Positions 20,574 to 34,195 of a DNA stretch of 64,000 nt are shown one piece after another. The notes beneath the pieces are model-generated. The model saw only the letters and a program-made list of their open reading frames with translations. It was not told the origin of the DNA and made no database searches. Each line of letters opens with the position of its first letter. The first letter of the stretch is position 1. The translations under genes and the position numbers were made by a program. Location of the stretch: NCBI GenBank assembly GCA_026419785.1, contig JAODTK010005780.1, positions 186,001-250,000 on the forward strand, written 5' to 3'. The stretch is from Sclerodactyla briareus. Its lineage: Eukaryota > Echinodermata > Holothuroidea > Dendrochirotida > Sclerodactylidae.

Positions 20574-22117
20574 CAGGGGCGTAGCTAGGGTTTGACGATA
20601 TTGGGGGTGAAAAAGATACAAAATTCCGACGAGGAAAGAAAAATTTCCAACGAACCAAGGAGAATTCTGGGGGGGGGGGCGACATTTGACGGGGTGGGTG
20701 GGTAGTACTATCCAAGCGGAGCGCCATCATCGGTTGGCGCGGAGAGTACAAGGGAGTTTTTGATTGTGCACGCCCCCTGAGGCTGGAAAGCACATTTCCC
20801 GGGCGTTAAGGATGTGTTTGTACCAAACTTTTAAAAACATGGGTAGTACATGATAACAAAATTTTGTAATCGGTGGAAAATTTTGACACTTGGTCGGACC
20901 CGCGCGTCCTATCGCTGCCCGATTCAGCTTTGGCCAGGGATGTAAACAAAATGCTTTGCCCCATACTACTGTCACTGTTGCGCGCGAAGCGCCGCAGAAA
21001 TTTTCCGGGGTTCCCGGCCCAAAATCTGAAATAATAAGGGATCTCAGCGGAAATTTAGGTCATTTAGCACCATAGCTTACTGTCTAAACCATATGATATA
21101 AACGGCACGCCCGAGAGAGCAGGGGAATCCGCGTAAGCGGCGCAGTTCCTTGGAGGAAAACACTTGATGAAAAATCAGGCGTTCTGAAGGCTATGCTACG
21201 AGGGGGGAGAAGAAAGAGAAACGACCGGAGGTTAAACGATTTACTAAGAAAAAAGTGGTTCATTACGTTTCAGGGTCAATGAGAATGTTGTGTATAATTT
21301 CAACAACAGATATGTTAAATAACGTGCGGACATGTCCATAGAGATCGCGAGATGACGGGAGAGAGCATCGGGACTGATCCCACCACTAGTACCACGCGCG
21401 AAGCACGAAATGTGATAACTTTTGCTTGCAAATTCAGGCCAAATTTGCTACAATTACTGCATTTTTTATATTAGTATTCTTTTTTAGCAAGAACCATATA
21501 TTAAACTGTAGTCGAAAAGGACTAAAAAATTTTTTTTCGAGAAGCACAAATCTCACACGGGGGAGGAGTGGGGGGGCGGCACTGGTTTCCGAGGGGGCGC
21601 GTTCCCCAGGGCCCACCTGGTGGGCCATCGCCTGCATTGCATGTATACGGTTAGTTGGCATGAAAAAGTGAGGGTGGGTAGCAGAGAGAGTATGTAATTA
21701 TCTCACTCATGGAAAATGGGCCTATACCTCAGTACCTAGGGCATCGTCTATAAAGCGAAGCGAAGCCGATGAGCAGGAAGTCTGGCAACAATATTGTGTA
21801 AAAACATCCAGATTCCGGCTGATAGGGGTATAAAAACTCCATTTGGAATTTGTGTGACGGAGTGCAAATTTTTGCAAAAGTGCAGAAATCTGATGCCAAA
21901 GTGAACTTTAATTTGAATATTCTCTAAGGTCCTAATGCAGTTGGAGTTATGGGTCAGTTGGAATTTCTCACAAATATAACCAACTTTGTCTTAGCTTGAA
22001 AATCTTGTGTACGCTATAGTTTTAAAAAAAAAATCCGACTAGTCCACAAGATTTTCCAACTCTTTCATATTTTTGACATTTTTAGAGGGGTGAGGCACCT
22101 CCTCTAGCTACGTCCTG
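20574..22117. mobile_element. Non-autonomous DNA transposon with CAGGGGCGTAGCTAG ends
   Basis: The left end CAGGGGCGTAGCTAGGG (20574-20590) is answered by CTAGCTACGTCCTG at 22104-22117, its reverse complement with one change. The element is about 1.54 kb. Ends beginning CAGGGGCGTAGC are common among hAT-like elements of marine invertebrates, which is the tentative class. Both flanks are G-rich (gggcgggg), so an 8-bp target duplication is possible but cannot be told from poly-G. The interior has GCGCGAAGCGC-type hairpins and no transposase recognised. Confidence 0.55.
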
Positions 22118-22499
22118 GGGCGGGGTGCACCATGGCCTCGCATTAAATTATACCGTTTGTTTTACACAATGGGTCGTTTCCAACAAACATTATTGCACCA
22201 GTTGTGGTGTTATACATGCCGTGCATTGACCATCATATGCTGGAGTCAGCTCTGTTTCTGCGGAGTCCAAGTGATAAGTAACGCAGCTATTTCGCAATGA
22301 TTCATTCATGACGCTATATGTCCCACGGGGAAGGAACACATCCAAGACCGCTGTTCCATTCACTCTGAGGAGAAATGCGCCGTTTAGAACCCAGTTGAGA
22401 TAATCATCTTCTTTTTTAGAGGACCAATTGAAGCCATTCCTAATTATTTACAACTTTTTTACATTGGAACCATCCGAGTACCGTGTAGTTCTCAACGTG

Positions 22500-22740
22500 A
22501 ATAATCAGAATGAACTTCGTAATCCAGATGGCGTCCAAAATAGCCGCCATTTTCACTGTTTGGCACAAATCTGTCCTCAAATTGTCACAGGAAATGAAAA
22601 AAAGGTGTCTACTTATATTTTTGACAGCAAGGAATTTAATGAAACATATCTTAGTAACAAAACTGCTTTTATATCGCCTAAACCGCAAGATGGCGCCCGA
22701 AAATTGATGAAAATGGCCGCCATCTCACATTTCTGCAATG
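22500..22740. repeat. Repeat with CAAGATGGCG / AAAATGGCCGCCAT motifs
   Basis: CCAGATGGCGTCC, AATAGCCGCCATTTT, CAAGATGGCGCCC and AAAATGGCCGCCATC occur within 190 bp, two of them as inverted forms. The motif resembles a YY1-type AAnATGGCGGC site. The two ORFs through the region have no recognised homology. Confidence 0.35.
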
Positions 22741-25700
22741 AATAAAAGGCCTCCAGATTAGCATGGAAAATAAAAAAGTTTGGAATCAAACATGTTTTAA
22801 AATGTCTACGTCAGGTGAAATAGGTACCTTAGTATTTGACTGTTTGAAAGCAGGCAAGCTGCCTGACGGCAGATGGCCTCCAGAATGCCCCCGCCCCCTT
22901 CTCTTTGCTCGACCTCATTCGTCAATAAAAATTTATCTCGGAATCGACTTAAAATCCTTAAAAGAGTATTTTTCCGCTAAAACTCTGCTTTAACTTTATC
23001 TAATTAGGATACATTTTGAATCCAAGAGTTATTCTTCTCTTGGAGTTTAGAGTTTGAAAAGGAAACAGGTTAATGTGGATAAAATATGTATCCATGTAAC
23101 TGCTATTGGAAAATTCACATTCATATTGTACTTCTCCATTTTTGGTCAAAAAAAATTGCATTTTGTCAAACTTTGCAATGCTTTAAGAGATCTTATAAAG
23201 TGGTTCAAATTGATTTCATCGTTCAGTAAATAACAAGGCAATGATGAATACATTTTGAGGATACGTGTAATCAATAGATTGAGATTTATTTTACTCTATT
23301 CCTGGGGGGTCCTATGCTCTTTTGGTGTCCCATTCACATCGACAAAATGATCGATTTTGTTTCAATGTAGCTGCTCCCACGGTTTTCTGTGCAATCTAAA
23401 ACACTAAATTCAAAAATAAATATTAAGACTATACACCTTTCCCTAGGATGAACATACTTTTTTTAAAGTTAAGAATATTTCTGAAATGTTTGAGGCTATG
23501 TCCATTTTGAACGCCCGAAAATTTAGATTTGTCAAAATTTTAATCCAATTCAAAATACGCTCTGAGTCCTCTAAACTGCACTGAAATAACTTCACCACGA
23601 GAGCATCTGGACCCCAAGCAGGAACTCTTGTCGTCCCGCCGTACGCCTGCCCAGAGGCGGCATATACCTCTATTATACCCCTCACTGGCCGAATGCATCA
23701 TGAGAGAGGAAAATGAACTCTGCGAAGTCACCCTTCTCGAACACATCCCCTCCTTTTCATGCAAGTCTCTGAATCTTCTACTGGCTTCCAAGGGAACCGT
23801 AGTAACAGCGGGTTCGGCTGAGCGCCCCAAGTGAGAAATGTGGAAACATTTGGGAGTCAGAACACCCTTTTTTTCTCAATAAATGATAGCGTTATTCGTC
23901 ATTATGTTATGCCCCTTTCGCTCATTGGCAGGTGCGTTTGCCAAACATGGTAACATGCTCCACGTCCTACATATACGGTAGTACGACGTGGACTTTCGGA
24001 GCCGGGGGACCGTTTCTCCTACTTTCGGGACATGGTGGGGGCAGTGTCAAAATAGTGCTTAAACCCGACCCCCTTTAGCGCTTAGATTTTTTTTTTTTTG
24101 TTTTTTTTTTTTTTTTGTTTTGATCTTTTCTGACATCCATAACTGTTTTGAAATTGGGCATGTCCCAAACGTCACACGCTCGGTTTGACCCCATCGCGTT
24201 TCTCGTCAACTATCTGCGGAGCGCCGCCAGAGGTTGGTTCATAGCGTACCAGAAAGTGGTACGTTCCGGTACACCCATATCACCACAAATAACATTTTCT
24301 TGGCGCAAAACTGAAAACCCGGTTCCTCTTTTACCATAGAACTACGTAGTATTCAACTCATGAATTTGTTTGAAAGAATTTCACCGTCAAACGTTAGGTT
24401 CGACCTCATCGTCGGTCCCCTCAAAACCTTGCTTTCCATAGTAACAATGGAAAGTCAGCTACGTGACTGCTAATCAAGGACGGAGTTAGTCATATGAGGC
24501 GAGGGCGGCTCGAATAATCCAATTGCCGATGCTTGCCGGTGTCGCGTTCGAATTTCCTTTTCGTTTTAATGGAACTTTTTGTTTATTGGATGAATGAAAA
24601 AATGGGCTGGGCCAGGAAGGGGGTTTCGTGCATTGTATACTTCGTACGCCACCACCCTGTCCGCCTCTGAACAAATATCCAAATCGGTAGAGCATATTGC
24701 AAAACTGGGGGGAAAAAATGTCATATAGATATCACAGACTAGGGTTTTAATGAAAGAAAGGGGGTTCGCGGAGTTGAACGGCACTCCATTCAAATGTGCC
24801 CCTTAGGCTTGGCCAGGGGTAGGTGTTGATCACCTGAAAATATACTACGTAAAATAATTCTAATATCTAAATAGCTGCTAACACGCATAGTTTCAAGTGA
24901 AATTTACGCACAGCTCATCTATAAGTCGACAACCAGGAATTTCAATAATCGAAGTCTTACAGACCAGCGACACCGGATAGGCAGTTTCTCAGTTCAAAGC
25001 CCCAAACAACTGAATTAGACCGCCACTGGGTTTTTGAGGTAAGATTGATGATATGATTAGTGAAAGGAAGTTGGATACATCGGCGCGGTTTAGCGTGAAG
25101 CCAGAGCAAAGTTTGCAAGCAGTAGGAATAAGCCAGTTCAGGGCTGTAGGTGCGCAGACTAATCACTGAACAGACCTGGGAATGAACGAGATTCCCCTCA
25201 TAGCATATCATTACGGCTATCTTAAACTGTCGCCACTCTTCGACAACCGCAACCAATTCATTCATCTTTCCGAATGTATTGTTGATAAGTATGGGGGAAG
25301 TTTGTGTTGGGCGTGAGGTAAAATGTCAGGGTTATTTTTGGAAGAATCTTCGCACACTGTCGTGAAACGTTGAATGCCAGTCACCTTGATGACCTTTGAC
25401 ACTATATTCATTATTATCCAATTAATATGTAACTCCGAAGGATTATTGACTTATTGAACCAGGAATTGCACTTTCAGGTCATAGTATCTCTCATATTTGA
25501 TTGTGTCTCGATATTTTCTTAAAAATATGCTTAGATGTGAAGGGGCTGGTCCCCGTAGCAACAACCCATGATTACAGAATATTGCAAATTAGGGGTAATA
25601 TATTCAGCGTGCTACGGTGGCAAAACGGAGAAAGAAAAAGGTGCTGAAGGTGGCTTGTGAAAAATAACTGTAAATGAACTTCAAGTCCATAGGCGTACTG

Positions 25701-28599
25701 GATACTTGTGGATGAGAGCAAAGAATATTTTTTTCGATCTTTCAGGGCGGCGATCTGTAATAAATATCGGGAGGGGGGCGATTCTACTTGCCTCGAACGC
25801 GGCCAGTCTAGCCTTCGGCCGGCCATATACCAAAATAGGCTAATTCGGGCCCGCGGACCCGAAAACGAGTTCAACATCCCGTGTTAAAAGTTACCCTCGA
25901 TTTTGGGTGCCCGAAAATGATATTGTCTCAGAAAGGCAATAAAAACAAAGCGAAAACGCAATAAAAATGAGCCGAATCGAATGAGCTATTGTCCGAGTTG
26001 TGGCACATTGCATTCATGAGTTATAGGCACCTCAATCAGTTTATTTTAGTAATTTTTCGAGACGGAATAAGATACCCCTCAAATACTCCAGATTTGGAAA
26101 TCAGCGTGGAATTGTGAATAGTAAAAGTGCCCTGTTGACCGGATTTGCTTATTGTTGATGAGATTAACACAGGGGCTACTACAAGGGGGAGAACAAATTT
26201 AAAAAAAAAAGACCAAGGAGTGAGCGACCTCTCGGAAATAGCTAATCGATTCGGCTCGCAGAGGTACATCACATATGTTCACACTCGACCGATCAACATG
26301 ATCGTTAGAGAAATCCCCCCCCCCAAAAAAAACAAAAAACACAAAAAAGACAACAACACCGTTTTTTAATGCCGGTCTGAGCCCGAATCGGCATGAAAGT
26401 AGCATTTTTGAAAACCGAAATTATGGTAATCGTCAAGACCGGATCGGGGCAACAAAATCAAAGATGACGGTTTTCAGGATGTTCGACATCGTTTTCGGGT
26501 TCCCGAATTGTGCCTAATTCGGTATTATGGGCAATATGGGATGGGGGAAGAAGGCAAATTTGGCGCAGCGTGGTTTTACTAATTTTATTTTTAAAATGAA
26601 TGAACGTCGCATCACCTAAACCGACCACGCTGAATCGCGTGTCAGATTTAGGACCCCTCAGGCGTTTCACTGGGGGAGCTAGGGTGAGACCACGTGGCAG
26701 TGAAAACGGGGGCCTACTAGAATACAAGGTTCATCCAAGTCCGGCTACGCTGAATGCGTAGTGATATTTTCGGACCACTTGAAAGTTGAGTAGGGCTAAC
26801 CCAGTGAAGTCTAGCTTTTGGGATTTTGCCCGCAAGATAACTCGCTAATCGTTGGAAAGTTATCGTACATAATAAATACAACAAATTACAAAATAAGTAC
26901 TATGCGGAATAGCGCAGGGTTTTTATAACGCTGCTCGAATTTTATCGAAAATGTTGACTCTCGGGCAAATGCGGCAATGCGATTTGGACAAAATAGTCAG
27001 GGCTCACGGATTCTTTGAATAGTTTCGATTTTCAACCTTTCTCGTAAATATTAGAGGGGGGAGGATTCCAAGTTAGCCCCTCTCTAAACATGCATCTTTT
27101 TTATATTATCATCCAACGATTTACTGTATACTAATTTGAAACTTTATTCGAAAACTGAGGCGTCATAAATAAGGAAACTTTCTATGTACACAAATAAACT
27201 TTTCACCACCCGACCTTGTCACGTCGAAAGCGTAAATAGCGATACCTTTAAAAAATCCAATAAAACTGGATATTTCACTTCAAAAAAGCTGTCATGGGTC
27301 GATATCTAAAGTGAAACATATACAGATAAAGTGAACATATAGTTGACTCCAGGTGGAGGCTCTTCCTATATTAGCTTAGATATGAATCCTTATAGATCAG
27401 ATACCCGAAGTTCTGATTTCCCAGCGAATCGAAAGTCATAGTTACATGCCCACAACCCTCTCTTCTTTCCCTGAGTTAGGGCTAACAAAAAAGAATTTAA
27501 TTACGCTCAACAAACAACCATGTTAGTAATATTATCTAGCGTTGTTTTTAATGGGCAAAATTTGCCAATTCAATTTTTTTAAACAACAAGGTTGTCGACA
27601 GCTTCAGCCTTTTAACTGTACCCCGCACAATTGAGTTTGGCAAAAGCCATGGGCGGCGATCACGGAGAGGGGGGGAAGTCCACCCCCCAATATTCTTGGT
27701 TGGGGACATAGTATACAAATTCCCTCCCCCAATTTTTTGCGGACTAGTGAAAAAATCCTGTAATCAATGTACAGTCGGCCATAACTAAAAGTCTTACTCT
27801 ATCTTATTAGATTGCTTAAATTTTATGTTGAGAAGGGCGAAATGGAAAAAAAAAATCCGCGCTGCGCGCGGTGTATCCTATCTTTCGTGACAGGTATCAT
27901 ACAGTAGGTCAACGTGTCAAAAAACTTCGTCAGATTCTGGCGGATATATTGTCGCTATTATATTTGTCCTACGTGTCATCTTCAAGTTTCGTGAACATAT
28001 GGGTAAGCACGGGAGAGGAGGAAGAATTTGGTTAGGACTGAGTCATGTTTCCCCTCCCCACTAAACCTGACAAACAATACCGGGATCCAACTGCTATTTT
28101 CTTACACTGCACACGTTTAGCTAATTCTGTCCTTATTTGTTCAGAATGGCTTGCCAGCCTGAGTGCTGTTTTAATAGAAGATGAATGAAAGAGATAAGTA
28201 ATGTGAGCAAAAGTGCAGGGGAATCGTGGGAAGTTGCACATCAATTATGGAGGTTTACGTGATTGAATGACGTTTAGGAACCTATACAGGCGCGGAGCGG
28301 CGAGCAATCTTGAGACATGAGAAATTTGGACGAAGAATTTTGAGCGGAACAAATAGAAAACTGGCCAAATTGTCTGTGAATGGCTCAATTCCTTTGAAAC
28401 AAATGCCCGAAATGAAGCCCACACCATGACAGTGATGTTCAAGAAATATGCAATCTGCGGACAGCATCCAACCCAATGGAAATGGGAAGGGTGCTCGATG
28501 AAATATCTCTAAGAAATGGATATGGTAGAAGGGAGACACAATGAAGAAATGTAAGGATTGAATCGATCAGTTTCGGAAATTACTGTCAATTTCAAGTGA
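22741..28599. other. Unassigned repeat-poor sequence
   Basis: Apart from the small repeat at 26.6-26.8 kb, it holds a T run near 24090-24118 and a block at 27650-27760 with GGGGGGGAAGTCCACCCCCC-like inverted G/C runs that may be a transposon end. ORFs (for example minus 24957-25265, 102 codons) show no recognised family. Confidence 0.45.
26590..26785. repeat. Two copies of an ATTCAGCGT-centred repeat
   Basis: On the minus strand GGTCC, then an A-rich piece, then CGC-ATTCAGCGT-GTCGG occurs twice: around 26610-26655 and 26725-26780, about 120 bp apart. The second copy holds the palindrome ACGC-ATTC-AGCGT. No coding function is evident, although one frame stays open across it. Confidence 0.4.
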
Positions 28600-29260
28600 T
28601 GCATTACTACCGAGTGGCGGAAGTACCGCTCTCGGCAATCTGAGGAGGGGGGGGGGGGGTGTCTGTAAGACTATTTCTTGTACGGTACGAGTCCATCAGG
28701 GTGGCGCGAATTTTTGTATGAATAAAGTAGAGCAGTTCCTTCAAGGAGTGGGCTTGAGATATTACATCAGAATTTTTGTCCAATTGGGATGTTGCTTATG
28801 CCATTAAATGAGAAGTACCGTTCCGGCAATCTGGGGATTTGTAAGGCTAAACATTTCCTCGTACCTACACGAGACCACTGATTGCGGCCCAAATTGTTAG
28901 AATAACATCGATTGTTCTTCAAGAACGTTGCCTGAAATACAGTCAATTTTGGAATTATGCCACTTTTCGAGACGTTGCTCCCACTGCCATACAGTCGGGA
29001 ATTCCCTCGTACCCTACGCGTCCATGATGCTGGCGGCCTGCCCGAATTGTAAGGAAACAACACACCGATCAGTTCCTTCGAAGATGTTTTAGAAAAGGAA
29101 TTCTGAATTTTTGCCCCCACATTGAGGAGTTGCCTTACGCAATACGGTCCGGGAAACGCCGTTCGCAAATTGGGGGTCTGTAAACATTTTTTGCCTTGTA
29201 CCTTACGCGTCAACAACCCGACGGTGGCCACGAATTGCAGCGGAATAAACATTTTTTATC
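28600..29260. repeat. Tandem repeat of about 165-190 bp, four diverged units
   Basis: Unit markers (gaagtaccg-tccggcaatctg, tctgtaa-g-aaacatttcttg, taCg-gagtccat, gaattgttag-ataaaca, cagttccttc-agaa) recur from about 28615, 28808, 28978 and 29138. The 161-codon minus-strand ORF (28767-29252) runs through this array and is explained by it; no family is recognised. Confidence 0.7.
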
Positions 29261-29702
29261 CCATTTCGATTTACCTGTAATTCATCGGGAAAATAAACAT
29301 AGGCTAATTTGTCTTTTTTTGAAAAGTCAGGATTGGGGATACCGCTTGTTGGTGAACAGCCAGAGTAGTAATAAAATAGATTGTCGCTGAAATTTCCAAC
29401 TGTGCCAAAATCTTGAATTTAATATTGTGCAAATGCAGTACCGTACAGCAATAGAATCAGATGGATCCGTAGATAATGTAGAAAATGTACAGGTGGAATC
29501 CGCGTCCATTGTCAGTCAGTCATATGTTTTTTGCCAAATCTTGTTTAATAGAATCGCATCAATGAACACCAGCACACGAATACTTCGAGATACTGACGGA
29601 CATCCAGGCACGTATACTTGCAGTGGGGATTTAGTGCGCCGGAACGACACTTAACCATAATGAGATGCCACCACGGGGAGTAGGGCACTATGGTCAGTGT
29701 CG

Positions 29703-29805
29703 AGATAAAGTTATCGGTGGCAGTGTCCGGGTGGGAATTGTCCGGTGGGGAATTGTCCGGGGGGGAATGTGTCCGAGTGGGAATTGTCTGGGTGCAAATT
29801 GTCCG
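29703..29805 (+). repeat. GGGAATTGTCCGGGTG minisatellite
   Basis: Five imperfect units of about 17-19 bp. It is the same family as the foldback near 1.8 kb, where the motif occurs in both orientations. Confidence 0.8.
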
Positions 29806-29886
29806 GTCACGGTCGGGGCATAGTGATTAGAAGAAATCCGCAGATGGAGAGTAAGCCAAACTGAATGTGTTCCACGATATTACACA

Positions 29887-31237
29887 GGGATCGTAGCTAG
29901 GGTTATGTGTGATTGGGAGGGGGGCGGGGTGGATGAAGTAAAAAATTCAAACTGGCTTTGATCATTTTTTCCAACCCACCCTACCCTTATATGAAAGGTG
30001 CATTGTTTGCGTTCCCCATTACGTTGTCATTTTGAGGGGCCTCTTTTTTACGAAGGTAGGTTTGTAATCTTTGTGAAAATGGATGAATCGAGACCGAGAG
30101 TTCAAAGATAGGGAGTTCATGTGTTCAATTGGAGGCCCACTCATTGAAGAAACTGATTTTCGTGGATGTGAACTGTGGACCACCTCTATCCACCTAATGC
30201 AGGAAGATGGCGAATCGCGACCATCGACGCTCGAGTAAAACCACAAACGCATATAACTGTGCTCTCTATACCAAGTGCTATTTTGTGCATTCAGACTGGC
30301 CTTAATAGCACTCCGGGTATTTGGGGATGTTGAGAGGGTAGTGGACGGTTGGGCCCCAAGATGACGACTGACTCACAAACTGGCAGCAGTGCGAATTGAA
30401 GGAACAACAGTGGTCGCAGGAACCGTAATATGATGGTGGTGGGGGGGGGGGGAGGGCGGAAAGTTGCGACGAGTAAGAGTCGAAGGTTGATGATGCGATC
30501 TGGGGGAAGGGGTCTATGGGAGTGGGGTGTCGCCCTCCCCTCTGACAAAATTTCTGCATGTCCCGGGGCCTTAGATACAATTTGTTTGCTGCAATATAGC
30601 ACTCCAAAACAATCACTATTCCAGGAATTAAATCGAATTTCACAATTTCTAGAGATGCGATTTGCTGCTCTGAATCTTGTACTTTTCTCTTGATATCGAA
30701 TGAGGGCAGCAAGATTTAATAAGTTTAAATCCACTTTTGGAGGACTGTCACAGCCCCCTCCTCCCACTTTAAAATTATTTGCATTTCAGGGGCTTGGAGA
30801 TTGCAATCTGATGGCCCACTTTATGGACACTCATAACCTTTCACTTCGTTCCAGAAAAATTTTGCATTTCAAGTCCTTAGATGCGACTTGCTACTAGGAT
30901 CGGGATTTTGGGTATGAGCTCAATGCGTCCATGGGCAGTACAAGTAAGTAGGCTCTTCTTTTGGCCGCCAACAAGGCAGACGAGGGCCATTCCAATTTAG
31001 GACAAATTTTGCCCCGATTTTTTTTTGAGTGCGGTTCACCGGAAGATGGTACCGCGAGCACAAATTTGCATGTTTTCTGGGCATTTTATCATATAAAATC
31101 TGGGCCAGTATTGCAGAAGATTCAAATTCCAAATCCAATTCTTTTTCACTTTTGCCTTTTCGGCTGCCCATTTTTCACGAGATTGTCACTCTCTTGATTT
31201 TGAAACCCCCCTCCCTAGTACGCTATGACGCCTATAG
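29887..31237. mobile_element. Possible second element with ATCGTAGCTAGGG-type ends
   Basis: CAGGGATCGTAGCTAGGG at 29886-29903 resembles the left end of the 20.6-kb element. CCCTAGTACGCTATGACGCC at about 31213-31232 is a loose inverted match. The ends differ by several bases, so the right boundary is weak. The interior shows loosely repeated CATTCCAATTT and TTTCAGGGGCTT-like blocks, and three ORFs with no recognised family. Confidence 0.28.
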
Positions 31238-31739
31238 GGCTCATTCCAATTTTGATCAATTTCTGCCGAATTTTATCTATCACGTTTATTCCATTCCGGG
31301 GTTCTGGTCCATTTGGGGACGCATGGTAAAATCTTTTGTCCGAATTGGAGGGCCTAGAAAGGGGGACGGTGCTTTCCTCCTCAATTCCACGCCTTCAGCT
31401 GTTACTATACAGGGCTCTATTGGTATATTTAATCCCATGCAGAAATAAAAATTGCACTAGCCTAATCATGTGAAAAAAAAAAGACTTGAGGGTCAATCGC
31501 AGATTTTACAAGCTAAGGCCAAGTAGAGTAGCGTAGCGTAGCGTTGTACTAATCCCTACCTTAATCTCTAATCATGACAATAGACACAATTGACATGATG
31601 ACAGGCTATGACCAAACAGCCAATCCCGGGCGAGGTCGCTGTTAAATAAGCGTGTTAAATTGAAGGAAAGAATCAAGAAGAATACTGTTATTGCGCGCGA
31701 AGCGTGCAAATGTTTTGCACATTATCTGGATTTGATGAA

Positions 31740-31838
31740 ATATATATATATATATATAATTATAGAATATCTAGATATATTATATATATATATATAGAGA
31801 TATATATAATATATATATATATAATTATATATATATAT
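31740..31838. repeat. (TA)n tract
   Basis: About 100 bp of TA repeats with short interruptions. The Ile/Tyr-rich ORF here is a translation of the tract. Confidence 0.95.
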
Positions 31839-33964
31839 ATATCTATAAATAACAATCTTTGTTGTTTGTATTCCACCGTTTTCACATAATAAAAAAAATG
31901 ATTTCCTGTTAGTTGAATTTTTAGAGACATTAGTGATTGGGAAAAAATTACAAAGTTGATGGGCCTCGGACCTCAGTCGAAAAATACAATCTGACGAGCT
32001 GTCAGAAATTTCAATTGGTTATTCGAAAATTCCAACTGCAAGCTTGCTCTGACCATTTTACAAGCTTTGATGCAACGCTGTGCTTGCTGTGTGAGCGCGT
32101 ATAATGATGTCCTCCATTACTGGTCCGAGCCAAAATCACACGGATGTTGCCTAAGTACAACACTGCGTGAATGGTACAGGTACTATTTACTGACAAATGA
32201 CGACAGTTTATACGAACAAGGAGTTGTAAATTTTGTAGTATTACATATTGAAAGGGAAAAATACATTTCGTTTTATAGAGAACACCTCGCAGAAGAGAGT
32301 GGAGAAGAGAGTGTCGGTCCGCACTTTCGTCGCAAGCAAATTATCGGACTGGGAATATTGTGAAATTGAAATGAAGCTTTGGGACAGTGCTACGGGAACA
32401 ATGTTACCACCGCAGATGTGGTCATAGACGTCCTGTGTTGCAAGGGATTCTGATTTTTCTGAGTTCCATGGCAGGCTTTGACAGATTAAAGGGTACCATA
32501 CAGAAGTAAGCCTAGCATCGCGAATTATTTCACACTGATTGATCTGAGCAACGTATCGTACTTTACAGCGAAAGCTTGGAGATGAAAGGCAGCCTTATAG
32601 ATAGGCCTTGAACTATACTCTGGATATGGGAGCAAAGACTAGTACGGTAGCCTACAGCGCCCAGTTTATTTTTGCACCATCGGGACGATGTGAAATAGCG
32701 AGGGTCTCCATACCAGGCTCTGTATCAATATCACAAGCAGTCGATCCCATGTGCCTTAGTGGTCTCATATGAAATATTGGGCACGGTGGGTGGAGGGGGA
32801 GGGAACGGGGCGACAGACATCAATTACACCGCTTACATTTTGTTTGAGGGTGAATTTTGTTTTTGGTCGAGTTATTAAGCGACTTCGCCTGCAGAGAAAT
32901 GACAGGCATTCAATTGATTAGTTTCGATGTTACAAGCACTAACGGATAATTTTTTAGTGAATGCCTAAAAGGGCGCAAAGGTTTGAAGGTTTGAGCTTTA
33001 CACATTTGTGTTCGACTAAGGTGAACAATAAAAGACTTGATCAAACTGGTGCGTCACATGAAATGTGGGCTCTTATGGAACGCCGTGACCTACCAGTCCA
33101 CTAATCCATGGTTAATTGGGGTATTTTTCACTGATTTATTGCTAATCACATCGTACTGTGTACAACCGTCCGCCGTTGATGAAAACAGAGAGCAGTTTAC
33201 GAATAAGAGGCTTCGACCATTGTCGATTAAGTTGTGACCATAGTAGTCTTATGGAAATGTTTCGCGACTTGAAAGTGCCTCCTTTTTTTAAAAAAAAAAT
33301 GAAAAACAAAATCACGAATATCCTGGAAAACTTTCAGCTTGATCAGTGTTCCTACGTCTTCAGTAGTGCAAATATTCTAGACGTAGATACTGTCTCCTTT
33401 TTTTAAAAGGGGAATGTTGTTACGATTTATGAGAACCGCGGCTTGCCAAGAGCAGGGTTGACCGTTTCCGAGAGAGGGGGCGGGGCTTATACGCGGCTAG
33501 GGACCAGATGGGACAACCAAGGAAAATCGGGGGAACACAGGGGGAGAAATGCCTCACAAAATACCTAACACTCTTAGTGGCAATGTTCGAGTCAAAAACA
33601 GCTGTGAACCTCCACTCGATGGCTCGGAAGTAAACACAATAGGGTTTATGCTAAGTCGATAGAGGTTGGGGAGGAGAGCGGTCGACCACCCAAACCCACA
33701 TCCGTACGTACGATCTACAATAGGTGATCTCTCGCGTCGGTTCCGGCAACAAATATGCTTCTAAGGATTGGAGAATAGGCCTATGTAACGCGATTTGCCG
33801 GATAAATTCCGTGAAGTGCTATTCGATTGCCATTACCGTACTTCACGAAAAGAGAAGGAAGCAGGACGACAGAACGAACCCGTGTGTTTCTCCCCGAACG
33901 TCAGTTACTGGCGCCATTCCCCATATGGGTCACAGAATTTTGGAAGTACGCTCTCAAAGCAACT

Positions 33965-34195
33965 AGATTCTTCCACAGCATACACGCACTTCGAATCAGC
34001 CACCTACACTCATACACGCGATCACACGATGTGTAAGTACACGCAACCCAAATCAGCCAGCTAACACACAAATATACGTACATGCACTCCCAATTAATCA
34101 GCTGACCCACGTACACACAGCACAAAGCAGCACAACGAGGTATACATGCACGCATTCCAAGTCAGTCACAGCTAACACACTTACAAATCAGCATG
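33965..34195. repeat. Degenerate CA-rich tandem repeat, unit about 45-60 bp
   Basis: Blocks of the form CACGCA, then AATCAGC, then CAGCTAACACAC recur about four times, mixed with TACACGCA runs. Confidence 0.55.

Noticed and set aside
28767..29252. 161-codon minus-strand ORF
   Set aside because: Explained by a four-unit tandem repeat.
31704..31889. 61-codon Ile/Tyr-rich ORF
   Set aside because: Translation of a (TA)n tract; the same holds for 45965-46310.
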